Below are positions 47,901 through 59,656 of a stretch of 64,000 nucleotides of DNA, piece by piece. The stretch spans positions 1,423,648-1,487,647 of the forward strand of contig BDGG01000008.1 in the NCBI GenBank assembly GCA_001949185.1. Direction: 5' to 3'. The notes under the pieces are model-generated. The model saw nothing but the letters and a program-made list of their open reading frames with translations, was not told the origin of the DNA and made no database searches. Every line of letters begins with the position of its first letter. The first letter of the stretch is position 1. A program made the position numbers and the translations under genes. The DNA is from Ramazzottius varieornatus. Taxonomy: Eukaryota; Tardigrada; Eutardigrada; Parachela; Ramazzottiidae.

Positions 47901-50900
47901 TTGACAGTAGTCATGCGTAGGATACGTATCAGAATATGAACCCATTAGATCGGCCTGTGACTATACAGAAAAATCGTAGAAAATTGTCCGGTTTCAGAGA
48001 AATGGGTGACAGGTCTGGAAGTTCTCAGTTTGATCAGCTGTATAATCTTTTGACATCTGGAACCGTTTCGTCATGAAGCCGTGGATGATTATGTTTTTGG
48101 TTTCAGACACCACCGTCAATCCAGTTCGGGCTTTCTGGTCGAGTCGGGACCCACCCGGCGATTTCGTTCCAGGAACGCAAAACTGCGTCATGTTCGACGC
48201 CAACTCTGGCTGGTTATGGCGCCAAGCTTCGTGCGAGCGTCATCTCAACTGGGTTTGTGAATTCAGTAAGTTGTCCCTTACCTCCGGTTAATTTGAAAAG
48301 AAAAGTGATGAAAAGAGAAAGAGCGTGATGGTACAGTGGTTGGGTTTGTGTGTTAAGCGTTTGATTTATCACCATTTTTTGTTGCCAACAGCGCCGCGTT
48401 CGTGTGGCAATCCGGCTGTTCAAGCCAACTCTAGCGTGCAATACAGTTCCTCCGATGTGGGCAGTGTGGCCGTCTACGGCTGCACTGGTGGACTATATCT
48501 TCGCGGTACCAGCCTAAGGAGATGCCAACCAAATGGAAAGTGGAGCGATCAACCGCCGGTCTGCACCAGTAAGTTACCACAATCACCAAAAGTAAGGTAT
48601 CGCGTGCTGACCACACGGTAGAAAGTCAGTGAAACTTCGACGACGACCTTTCTTTGAAGAACTTTCAACAAAACCGGCAATTCTATCACAATCAACCACA
48701 CCTCGAAAAGTAATTTGAAAAGCAAAGGAAGAAAAGGTTTAGAAATCTTCCACATCTCCGTTCGTACAGTCCGAAGAGCGCGAAATACAGTTGTACTAAA
48801 TATAGTCCGAGATGCCTGCACATTGGTAATTTTTCAGTGGATGGTTGTGGAGTTCCGACTACGGTGGAGAACGGTGAAGTGACCTACAACAGTACGAGTG
48901 TGGGAGCAGTGTCGCAGTACTCGTGTCTACCCAAATACAAGCCGCTCGGTCAGACGACGGCCACCTGCAAGGATGACGGACTTTGGGATACCGATCCACC
49001 ACAGTGTGTCTGTAAGTGCTATTTGAGACTACAAGTATCTGGTCTCTTTGTTGGTTTACGTTCTGGCGTGACTGTGAGGCGGTGAGCAGGGGCTTTTGTT
49101 TTATAGTGGTGGACTGCGGCCCTCCACCGTCCATTCCTCACGGAACAGTTACACTCCTGGATCGTCTGACGTCGGAAGGTTCGCGCTTGGAGTACAGCTG
49201 TGAGAGCGGATATGGGCTGATTGGGAACAGTCAGCTCACTTGCGCCGCCAGTGAAGTTTGGGAAGGAGCCATTCCTTTCTGTCAAGAAGGTATGTTGACT
49301 TGCGGATGATGGCAAAGAGCTCCTATGTCGATCCGAAATTAAAGGCATTTTCACCTTATAAATCTCGGGAAAAATTGCCCAGATTGTCTAGCTAGGTCGT
49401 TTGCCCTTTCCGCTTGGATATTAAATAGCCATTTCCGCTTGGATATTAAATAGCCAGATCGGTACCGCTTGTGTGTTAAGATCAATATGTTCAAAGCATG
49501 CGTACGTTTGTTTCTAAATTTTTCAATGCTTTTGTATCAAATGGTTTTCGTTTCCAAGTTTCTAAATTTTGGTTCTGATCAATCTGATTGGTTTTCAGGA
49601 GGTGTTTCAGCCATAGCCGCTACCTTCTTCCCACCGTCCCTCTCATCCACTTCTTTCAGCGCCGAAGACGCCGTCACAGCCCGACGTACTCGAACTCGGA
49701 CCACGGCAGAATCCACCTCCCCAACAACAACGACGACCACTGAACCCACTACTGAACCCACCCCTGAACCCACCACTGAACCCACCACCGAACCCACCCC
49801 TGAACCCACCACTGAACCCACCACCGAACCCACCACCGAAGCCACCACCGAGGAACCCACCACGGAACTCGTTACCGAAGCCCCTACCGAGGCAACTACC
49901 ACTCCAGCCACCACAACGCCCTCGACAACACCTTCCACCAGCACCACCACCACTCCATCCACCACGGTGTACATCACCACCGTTACCTCCCCCACTACCT
50001 CCACCACGACATCAACGACCACTACTACCACCACACCTACTACCACTACTCCAAGTACCACCACAACCACACCCACTACCACGACTTCAACCACCACCAC
50101 CACCACCACAAGCACAACAACCACCCCTTCGACGACACCCACCACCACTAGCACTACCACCACTCAAAGCACCACCGTCAGTTCCACACCGATACCCCTA
50201 CTTGTCCTGGGTCTTCAGCCAAACAGTAGCCTGACCAATGCTTCGCTCAACGCTAACGCTTCTGACCAAATCGGCCTTCTGCTGGTGCCCACATCCATAG
50301 TTAATGACGGCAGCGTCGATACCACTAACGTAAACGCTACTTTGGCCAGTTCGAGTGGTCCAACCTTGGCTAGTACCAACAACCACGGCAATGGTTCTTC
50401 AGTGATGAATATGCACACCCCCATAGCTACGTTGAACGGCGTGACATTCTCCAATCTGACCGATGGTAGTAGTCTCTTGGATGGACTGGGTAACGTCATC
50501 TTCACCCCGGCACCGGTGATGACTTCGTCTCGTCAGCCGACTGTGCGAGGTCGCTTCCAAGCCAACAACGCCATGTTGTTGTCGAATGACCTGTTCGGGA
50601 ACGGAGGAGGAGGGAAAGCTACGACACCCAGTGCGACTTGGACGACGACGACCAGAGAGTCTACTACCACGACGGAGGAAGTGACGTCGAATAGCGCCGG
50701 AGTGGGTAGCCCCTTTGACCATACCTTGTCGACGCTGGAAACTTTGGAGGGAGAGCAGTCGTTGGACGAGACGGGAAGGTTGAGGACGATCCCGACGGAG
50801 AGAAGTAACGTGGTGTCGGTTACCGAGGTTGTGGTGCCGACGGTAGTCCAGGCTTCGCACAAAAGTGTCGGTAAGTGTTCCACACCCCTGTTAATATTGA

Positions 50901-51758
50901 TATTGAAACAGTCGGAAGGGACGAATTTTTCTCACAAGAGACAGTGTTAAAAACATGCAATCATACTGATTTCGTCTTGATCCTGCAAAGCATCGCATAC
51001 TTTGCAGCGATCTAACCCGCTAACCGCGCCGCTTGAAAAAAACAACTGGGCGTTTATCATTTTATTTTTTTCTTCAGGTGGATGGATCGCACTTGGTGTG
51101 ATCTTGGGACTACTACTGCTGCTGCTTCTCCTCATCCTGGTCGTCTGTATCCGAAGGTAGCTCAACCATCACTTCGTGCTGTGGTCATTTCGTCATTCCT
51201 CTCTTCAGCCATACAGCCGTTAGAAGCGGACAGTTGATCATGAGAGGCAATTATTTATATCGTTGTAGGCGCCGCCAACGAAGATCCGGAGTGGAACTAA
51301 CCTCCAGCACCACCGTCACCCAGTACTCCGACAGCGACAGTGGCGCCGCCGCCGCTTTCAACAACCGCTACCGTAAAGCGTGGGACAATCTGCAGATCGA
51401 AAGCGACGCAGCCAACGCAGCCGCTATCAGTGCAGGCAAAGACACTCCGGTCAGCCAGACCACCTTCAAGTCCACGGGACCCCGTCGCCGTGACGAGAAC
51501 CCCGTCGGCACCCAGTCCGAGATGGTCCTGAACCCCTCGCACGCTGGTACACTCAAGTCTGTTGGCGGACTCAGCGAGGCCTACCACGGCTCCGAAGAGA
51601 TCTTTGTGGATGACTCGACCATACCCCAAATGCATGAACACAACTTGACCGTCCTTAATACAGGAAATGGCCCAGGCAAGTACCAGCTCTTTTGTGTGAT
51701 AAGAGCCAGCAGGGTGTGTAGTGGCTATGTCGAGATCGATGGCTTGCGGAGGGTATGA
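44910..51758 (+). CDS. fw: Furrowed-like selectin-type receptor: sushi, F-type lectin, C-type lectin, 3 sushi, Thr-rich stalk, TM
   Basis: Type I surface receptor resembling arthropod furrowed, a calcium-dependent adhesion protein in eye and planar-polarity development. Exons: 44910-44991, 45079-45255, 46267-46494, 46575-46664, 46804-46929, 47186-47364, 47517-47637, 48107-48265, 48392-48568, 48838-49011, 49107-49289, 49599-50870, 51078-51156 and 51269-51758; 3537 nt, 1178 aa, all phases consistent. Signal peptide (FLFLALLPVLTFA); sushi 1 (DCGLPAIPAH...C); F-type lectin/FTP domain (VALGKPAKSSS, APWWSVNLL, VRCYRPLRGIFLSV); C-type lectin domain (CYHFFNSKADTWDNAQMYC, NYWMGATRADW, WVCEF); sushi 2-4; mucin-like Thr/Pro stalk; Asn-rich region with many NxS/T sites; TM (LGVILGLLLLLLLLILVV); and a tail of about 170 aa. 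The stretch after 51680 is the least certain coding part. The orthology name is an inference from domain order. Confidence 0.85.
47716..47826. mobile_element. Hairpin repeat (MITE-like), copy 9
   Basis: Core 47743-47791, CAAGTGACGCACGTTTCC ... GGCGTGCGCCACCTG; outer GGGAAGAGTG / CGCTCTTCC. In furrowed-like intron 47638-48106. Confidence 0.7.
49406..49456. repeat. Perfect 25-bp tandem duplication
   Basis: TTTCCGCTTGGATATTAAAT plus AGCCA occurs twice in direct succession in furrowed-like intron 49290-49598. Confidence 0.8.
49740..50190 (+). repeat. Coding Thr/Pro mini-repeat (mucin-like stalk)
   Basis: Tandem 12-nt units such as ACTGAACCCACC (TEPT repeats) give way to runs of ACC/ACT/ACA Thr codons, ending near 50190, all in frame in the receptor exon. 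The codons are mixed rather than a pure microsatellite, which argues for selection on the Thr-rich, probably O-glycosylated product. Length may vary between individuals. Confidence 0.85.
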
Positions 51759-53628
51759 GCAAGGTTGGGGTCTGTGGAATGGTGGAAGGGAGGGAAGGAA
51801 GCCAGCTGACGGACGGGTTGTCTCATTTAACAACACTTAGGCCAGATCGATGACCTGTTTTTTGCTTGCGTCGAGGGGAAACCCGCGGGATATCCGCAGG
51901 AAAACACTTAACGCAAAATTACACACACTTAATGGTCTCTTCACGGACAAAGGAATGCAGAATGAGAAGAAGGACAACTAGAAGACGAAAAGTTTGACAC
52001 GTCGGCAAATGCTTGAACAGGTTCATTTCTTTAAGTGGCGCACCCTTCCAGTTAAAAGTAATCGAAACGTGCGCCATTGCAGGAAATGATCGTGGGTCCG
52101 TTTGCCGACGTCCCATTTGAAACCAGATGTCAGGTAGTAAATTGTCCATTCTACGATGGCAGCCGCATTTTTCTTTGACGACGTCTCTGCAGTTCTTTAG
52201 AGTTCTCTGCCACAAATCGAACGGCTAATCCATGCCTGATGGAATTTTATTGTCTTTCGTGCTGAATGCCATCACTGTTTGAGCAGCATATGTCCACAAG
52301 CCTTTACGACCGACAAAGTAACATATGACTTGTCATTCCTTTTATGGAGATGCTTATGGATTTATCTGTTGCAGAAACCCATTTGGACATCACTGACGTA
52401 CCCTCACAGCGACCTCATGCCGTGTAAACGAAGTTCCTTTGCCTTGTTAGTTATCTTTGTGCTGGAATGGCACAGCTTCTGATATAGCCTTCTTTTGACA
52501 CTTACAAATCATTATTGGCAAACTCTTGTTCTATGGAAGGTTGACGCGTTCCGATTGCTTTGCGGTCTTTGCTTCTGGTTATGTTTGTTTAGCAGTGAAT
52601 ATTGTAATAGCTGCTGGACGGCGGCTTAATTTACGCTTTTTGTGTTGCTGTATTGAACTCTTGAGCAAACAGTTATGAACACACTTGAAAAGAAAACACC
52701 CACGACACATGATTCCCTCACCCAAATAGAAACCAGGCATTTCCGACTGAAAGGACCAGTCAGACACACATGGTTGCTTATTTGGACGGTCCGCACGAGA
52801 GTGTGTCGCACTCAAATGGGAATCAGGCATGCTGTCTGGGACGGACCATTTGGAAGAAGCCTGGTTTCTACTGCGATATACAATATCGGCATATATTGTG
52901 CTTATTGGCCGAAGTTTAATGCTTTTCGAGATGAAGTCTCTCATTTCCATGTTCTCGCTCGACCAACTCTTCACATCGCCCATTATTACCGTGTGGAGTG
53001 AATAATGCCGTGGGTAGGAGTGAACTCTCGGCGAAGAATGTCTTCATCAATGCAGCGCACTGTGACGAACCGAAACCTCCTTTCGACACGCGCTGATGCT
53101 TTCGACGGTAGCTCAACGACAAAACAAGAATCAAAAATGCGAGAAAAAACCGTGGGCTTTTTACGATTAGTCCAGTCTGGTTCTCCGGAGATAAACGTTC
53201 ACTCAGCAGCTCACATGGAAACAAAACAATTATATAACAAAAAAGAGGGCGTGGTCCACGTTGAATAATAAACAGGAAAAAATCTCAAGAAAATGTCACA
53301 TTCCGCAGACACGGGACTTGTAACAGGAGAAAGGGGAGTATTTTTTCTTGTTACAAAATCAACCAAAAATAGTAAAAATCTAAATGCAGGTTGTTAGCAT
53401 GTGGAAAACGAGAAGCAAACGAAAACTTTCCATCTTCCAATCTATTTCGAAAATTCGCCGGCCGATCTGTAGAAGGATCCTTATCTTTCGATGGATGGAA
53501 AACAGATCCGAGATGCTTCCTCCTTCGAGATTTTTAGAAATTTCACCGACAGTGAGTTTCCTGTCTTCGGCATGTGGGAACATTGAACAAGGAAGTGGCG
53601 AAGGAATGTGCGGTTAGTCGGCTATCGA
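51759..53628. other. Convergent intergenic region between the two sushi-domain receptor genes
   Basis: 1.87 kb between stop codons. It contains hairpin copy 10 (52032-52080). Frames at 52579-52983 (minus) and 52675-53001 (plus) overlap antisense with no recognisable content. AT-rich after 53230. Confidence 0.45.
52032..52080. mobile_element. Hairpin repeat (MITE-like), copy 10
   Basis: TAAGTGGCGCACCCTTCCAG ... GAAACGTGCGCCATT. Shares the CCCTTCCAG sub-motif with copy 11. Confidence 0.65.
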
Positions 53629-56600
53629 TCAATGTCGCAGATCCGTCAGAGGATAGCCGCCACCTTCTAAATCAGTGGCAGAATCCAGCTGGGCTCGAGG
53701 AGCCTTCCTGACAATGTAAGGTCCTTCTTTGACGTGGAGATGTTCAATTTCATGAGTGTGATAAATGCCGCGCCGACGATGCCTGCAATGGAGTCAACAG
53801 CCCATTTTCCCATTGTGTTCTCAACGACATCCTTTTGCACTCACAGCCAGCACTTAATTAGAACCTTTGCAAGATGGTTGCCAGCGATAGCAAATTGATT
53901 ACTCTCACTGTCGAAACTGAAGTTAAGCAATCCTGTTTCGCTTCTGGTATGAACCGAGGAAGACATTCGGGAGCTGGGTAAACGCAACAGACGAGATTGC
54001 TATGTGAAGTGGCGCACCCTTCCAGCCAAGAACAATTAGAACGTGCGCCACTTAAGGTAATGGTCTTGTACATCTTGCTTGCCCAGCTGTCAAAAATTTC
54101 TTTTCAAAAGAAATTTCTAAACTATGAGGCCGCCTTGTGGGATTTCCATATAGTGGTAGGATTAAGATTTGATTTTTAGCCATCTTTACACCTTCATGAA
54201 AGTATAAACTGGGCGTAGAAAAATGTGAACTTGGAACTATGACGAAGGATTTTCCTGTCATGAATATTCTGTGCAAATTTATTCTGATGGGATTACATGC
54301 TTTCATCTTTAAATACAGCGAAGAACTAAGTTAGCTTGGCGGACAGATCGGACACTTTTGCTTGGTTTTGTGGTTGTCGTGACAGTGTCAGCGTCATCGG
54401 AGCGATAAAGCAGCAAAACACTTGGTTTTCTAGTTTGGGTCCTTGACAGTAATTAACTGGTATCAACACCACGCAACACGCATCTTCCGTCTAGGCACTT
54501 TTTATGGCCGCGCGTAAGACTCTACAAAAGTGGTCTGGCCGGCCTCGCCACCGCAATTAAAGCTGCATAATTCGTTTATTTTCCGTGAGCTTGTTGAAGG
54601 CTGACATTGTAGATCAAGAAGTACATATATGCATTAGCCAACACGGGCGATGAACCACCCCATTATAAATGTTAGTCATGAGGTAATTATTGAATGGGAA
54701 CATACCTTCGTAATGTGAGGACGATGCCTAATGCTGCAATTAGGATGAGCAGGAGGGCGCCAACCACCGCCGAGGGGATCACAATTTCTGAAATAGACAT
54801 TGTCCAGTAAGAAAAGCAGGAACGCACTCAGAATCAATTTAGCCTGAACTAACGGAGAGAGCTCTAATCAATGCGGCAAAAACTACTGCGAAAGCCTTTG
54901 CCACCAATGTTATCATGCAATCAAGCACCAAAATGAGGATGATGTATGCAGGTGCGTGATGGAACAAACCATGCGTGTGTCTACGTGATGATTAAACTTC
55001 ACATATTGATCAGATTCAAAGGAAACCACAAAGTTCACGGTTGCAAATGAAAAGCGCTGCTTTAGTAGCGCGCATGCAAAGAATGATTAGGTGAGTAGAC
55101 ACACAGCAGGGTAAAGTTAGATCAATGCGTGCAGCAAATGGCGACATGCCGGTGGTGTATACCTGACAGTGTGTTTCCACCGGCATGTAGCGGCTTCCAC
55201 TTACGTGTCAGGTTAGCTCCGTTGAGCATATCAATCGGGATGTTTGCTCTACTCTGCACCAGACCATCATCGAGAGCGCCCTTCCGCCACTCTGTCGTGT
55301 TGACACCTGGATAAAAAACAGGACGTGATGGGACGGGTGTTGTGTTGGGCGCAAAGCTATTCCGTATGAGCGATGGCACTGTCGTTGCAATGGCAAACAA
55401 ATCAGGGCTACTTCCGCGACCGTTGCCGGACATTCTCAAAAGGCAATCAGTAAGCAGGGACCAAGTCTAGGACTATGACTGAACGTCTCTAGTCAGCATT
55501 CCGTCCAGATCTTCAACGATACTTTGGCGTTCCCGTGATTGGGGACAAGATTAGAAACTGATGGACATTTTGTGGGTCGAGAAAAGCGGGGTAAGGCCTT
55601 GGGTGCGGATATGATTTACGGATCGGTAGCCTTATACACCCGATCTCAAATTCAGATCAATGTAATAACGGAGTATTCCCAGCGCATCGGGTAACACTGC
55701 GTTGCTTCGGTAAAACAAGCAAATGATGCTCGGCACTTTTGCCGCTTACGGAAAAGGCCGTTGAGATAACAAGTTGCTTATTTAAGCGAACGTGCTTTGA
55801 GCTCGGTCTTGGAGAACCAATCTCGAGGATGTGTTTTGAAAAGAAAGAAAAATTCATAAGCACAACTCTTGAGCCATGCTTGGCATTGCTTTTCGACTGA
55901 CTCGCCCACAGTATACCATACAAAGAGAAGCTGCTTTTTCTTGCGTTGTATGGTACGACAACAAGCACGATGGCTGCCAGGCGCTGTAGTACGATGAGTG
56001 GAGGTTGCAATTTACAAACCGGTTATGTTTGCCTGCGTGCTTACAATCCTCCTGGCACCGCATGCAGCCTTTAGCTGCTCCACATCTGCTTGAATGTACA
56101 GTGTACTCCTCTGCGCACAGAGAGTATCTCGTGTGGGGAAAAACAACCGGATGTCCTCGCTGATCCGGGTCTGTCAATGCTGTCAAGCAAAGACTTCCTG
56201 CCACGCTAAGGCGCCGCCATGGGGACTGTGGTATCGTCGCTGAGAATACAGCGGCTTTGTGGTAACTGGCAAAAAGGGATTATGCTGTTTCCTCAATTGC
56301 CTTGAGAAGACAGCCGGTAAATGCCTTTATGAAATTTGTTATCTGGATATCTGCAAGTGGAATCCGACAACTGGTATCGGATTTCTCTTCTCATGTGTAT
56401 ACTCGACATACCAGTGAGATGTAGTACCTCGATCGCTCATGTAATAAATATAGGCCATCGTAAACAGCGAACACAGCGTCTTCCGGAACCCGATGGCGAA
56501 CTCGGCGAAATTCATTGCAAAATTCTACGTTACCAAAAGCGTCTTTGTTAGAACCGTAGTCTTTGTGGTGAGCAAACGAATTTTTCTGACATCCAGATTA

Positions 56601-58639
56601 TTCTTTGTACGCTTGAAAGGAACATTGGGAAAGCCAGATCCCTTTTAAGGTGGATATCCGTTTTTTCCCCGCGAGTTTCTTAGCTACATATATGAATGCT
56701 TTGTTATATGCAGTATCGGCTGTGACAAGTAAGTTAGCATGTTGCGCTGATTGTCGATCGCACTACGGCTGGAATATCGGATAGAGTCACAGGATACTCT
56801 AGCCATGACCGACAGGTACCTAGCTTTACGTACACGGAAGTATATTCCACAGGTATCGAGGGACTTACATGCAGGGACAGATCGGTGCCATTCCTTGCCG
56901 TCCAAACAGCTCAGCGTCATTTCTGCGAGTGGCTCGTCAAAAGCGCGGAAGACTGTGCCCTCTTGACATGTTAGTACAGCCGAGGTATAGTTATGCGATG
57001 AAAGATGGACCAGTTCTGGCAGTTGAGGACGACTGCATCCGACAGCTACAGGGCAGATAACAAACAGGATCAAGTGCTTTATAATGTGGCCATCGAGTTT
57101 AAAAGTGACAAGATCAACAGGTTTGACTTCCGTCTTGCATGAATATATACCTCGATAGAATATCCATAAGCCCTTGCTGGACCAGCCATGGGAGGTACTA
57201 ATGAGGGCGATACGGGCTGTGTTGGAAGCCACTTGCAGGTTGAAGGGATACGAATGGCAGGTTTTGATGACTTGGCGGTCCTCTTCGTAGATGACCACAT
57301 AGTCAAGGCAAGTGCTATCTTTGGCGCTTTTTGGTCGCAGAGAGAGATCATTGAGCATTATCACAATATTCTTTCCGGCTACAGAGAAAATATTGTTAGC
57401 GCGGGCTCGCTGCTGTAAGGCTGCAAATGGGCGTTGGCCGATGGCAACTTACGTTCAGCGGATATCCTCCAGCTGCAGTCGGCTGGCCCAGGATAGTATT
57501 CGGGGTAGCCGGGACTGAGAATGTGACCTTCCGGAGATGTCAAATTACGGTTACAAACTGAGATGACTTGGGTACCTGAGAACAAGACTCACGTTCTCAA
57601 AGAGAACACATCGTTCGTACTTAGCAGTCCGCAGCAGGATGTCCGCGGCGCCACCTTCCGGCGATGCCACGGACTGATTACTGATAAAGAAGCGTCAAAC
57701 ATTCAAACGGGTACACGCACGACGGGAAATTATGGGACCAGTAAAATTTCTGGGACCAAGCGGAAAAGACGGCAAAACTAAAATTCAAATGTAGAAAAGT
57801 GTCCAAAAGTGTATTGCTGTGAATCAGTCTCGTACGTACGTGCTTCCGTGCCGCCGTAGCGAAAAGCCTGATTCCATAATTTCCCTTCGTGCGTGTACTC
57901 AAGAGTCATTCTCTTAGGACGTTAAAAAATCAGGAATAACCAGAGACCATGGACTCTCTTGAATACGGAAGATTTTCGTGATTGTGAACACTTCCATTTT
58001 TGTGAACAGCTTTGTGCCGAATTTCTACGTTTTCCCTGCTTCCTGCAGTCTGAACAGACACGTCGGCTAACAAGATTAGTTTACAGACCTTGTAGGTTCC
58101 ATGCACGGAAACCGATATCTTTTACACGAAAGATAGTGCTCAATAAAAAGAAAAGGAAATTTACCTTTACCTGGAATGCAGGCATATTTAACATTGAGCG
58201 CTTCGTTGCCATCACAGGGAGTTCGGAATATAGCTTCTTCGATTTCCACGAGACATACTTCTCGCCCGGAGCATCTGGGAAAAAAGGTATCTTATCGTAT
58301 GCGTCCCTTTTTCCTGTAATTTGACAAATTCTCTAAAAAGCAAAACTTACAAATCTTTGATAACGGATGTCATGTCGTGATCACATCGAATATACGAAGG
58401 CAATCTTGATAGGGCAGCACTGGGCGGTAGAGTGGTGGAACCACTGTAGGTGGCGTTCAGTGGTTCGTGATGAATTTGCCAGTGATCGACAGGCGTTAAA
58501 CGCTCCGAACAGTCATACCCACTTGAATTCCCATAATTTGCCGCAAATATCATTATGCGATGGCCGGTTGGACAGCGCACGGTTAGTTGGCCGTCAGTTT
58601 TCCGGCAAGCTCGAACCTCTTTCCAAGGAATCTGCGCTT
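53629..58639 (-). CDS. Rhamnose-binding (SUEL) lectin / CUB / sushi single-pass membrane protein (5' exon uncertain)
   Basis: Exons 58351-58639, 58171-58274, 57453-57575, 57151-57378, 56869-57045, 55205-55306, 54706-54787 and 53629-53782 join in consistent phase (1259 nt, about 420 codons) to the stop at 53629-53631. Order: SUEL-type lectin domain (ACRKTDGQLTVRCPTGHRI, then LCSGREVCLVEIEEAIFRTP with paired Cys and a final NVKYAC), CUB domain (NLTSPEGHILSPGYPEYYP, CSWRIS, LDYVVIYEE, ISTSHGWSSKG), sushi domain (GCSRPQLPELVH, LSCLDGKEWHRSVPAC), a linker with two sequons, TM (AVVGALLLILIAALGIVL), and a 50-residue tail rich in basic residues then KAPRAQLDSATDLEGGG. The first exon with a signal peptide is not certain; one at 62619-62721 fits the phase. 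No orthologue name is offered. Confidence 0.78.
53992..54066. mobile_element. Hairpin repeat (MITE-like), copy 11
   Basis: Core 54006-54055, GAAGTGGCGCACCCTTCCAG ... GAACGTGCGCCACTTAAGG. In the last intron (53783-54705) of the SUEL/CUB/sushi gene. Confidence 0.7.
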
Positions 58640-59607
58640 CTGTAAAAAGAAACCATAAAGTGAAAAAGCGTCCACTACCCCCATAGTCATTTTACTACAA
58701 AAGCTCGCCTATATCTTCCCGAAAAAGCTACGTTAACGTTTGCCCTCATTTATTTTAGAATCGGAATTTCTTACAAGAACCGCGACATGTTTCGTTTGAT
58801 AAGCATTGTCGGTTTGACGCTTGAACGCCGAAAGGAAACACCCTTTTTCTAATGTTATTTTGAAATTACGGTATTACGAATTTGAATACAGTATTACGTG
58901 TTATCATTATTTTGAATAGACGCTGACATGTACCACCGACCTAGAGTATCGCTAAGCCTTGTTGGTGATGTCGGGATCTCTCTGCCCAACGATTAGCTTC
59001 AAGCGCAGCCAGCCATAACTAAGGACGCTTTTCAAGAGGGAAAATCAAAGTGGATCTTATCATTAAATTTCAAGCATGCAAATAAGCCATAGGCTTGATA
59101 ATCTCCGCAGGAGGTATTTTGCCGACATTGGATGACCAATGGTGGTGTTGGCCCATTAAACACCCCGAGAGAACAACACGTTCCCAGCATGCGTTCCACT
59201 AACTATTCTTTGGATTCAAGTACAGTATCAAGATCATAAGAGTCCAACGCTTGCTGACCAGTCAACGTCGCGCGACACAATTGGCCATCATTATGTCGCA
59301 TTGTGTCATGGCGAATACAGTGGAGCAGCGGGATGAAAGATACGGCTCTACGAACAAATAAATCGTGCGGCCAATCTTCCCTTCCCGCATCCGGCTCTTC
59401 CTTGAGGCACGTGTCGCGCCATCACGCGACTATTTGTTCAAGCATGGAACAACGCACCATACGTTCCAAGCTAGTTATTATGCTCCCGATTCTTCGTCGA
59501 CCCACAGGCCGAACGATCCACCCTACAGAGTGATTCAATTGGTTTTCCTCCAGCCACAGAAAAGACCAGATGGAACTGGGAACACAAAACGTGCAAAACT
59601 GTCTTGT

Positions 59608-59656
59608 CAAGTGGCGCACGCTTCCATTGCTGTTGGCTGGATGGGTGCGTCACTCT
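59608..59656. mobile_element. Hairpin repeat (MITE-like), copy 12
   Basis: TCAAGTGGCGCACGCTTCCA ... GATGGGTGCGTCACTC with loop TTGCTGTTGGCTGG. The right arm is slightly diverged. Confidence 0.65.

Noticed and set aside
49579-50163. 194-codon Val-rich ORF on the minus strand
   Set aside because: It is the exact antisense of the Thr-codon repeat in the receptor stalk; ACN codons read backwards give Val/Gly/Ser codons.
51297-51836. 179-codon minus-strand ORF
   Set aside because: Antisense shadow of the receptor's cytoplasmic-tail exon, which has consistent splice phase.
52579-53001. Overlapping ORFs on both strands
   Set aside because: Mutual antisense frames without motifs, splice support or family resemblance.
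57595-57670. Possible extra exon before the CUB domain
   Set aside because: None of its frames gives the phase needed by the next exon, whereas 58171-58274 joins directly to 57453-57575 in phase.
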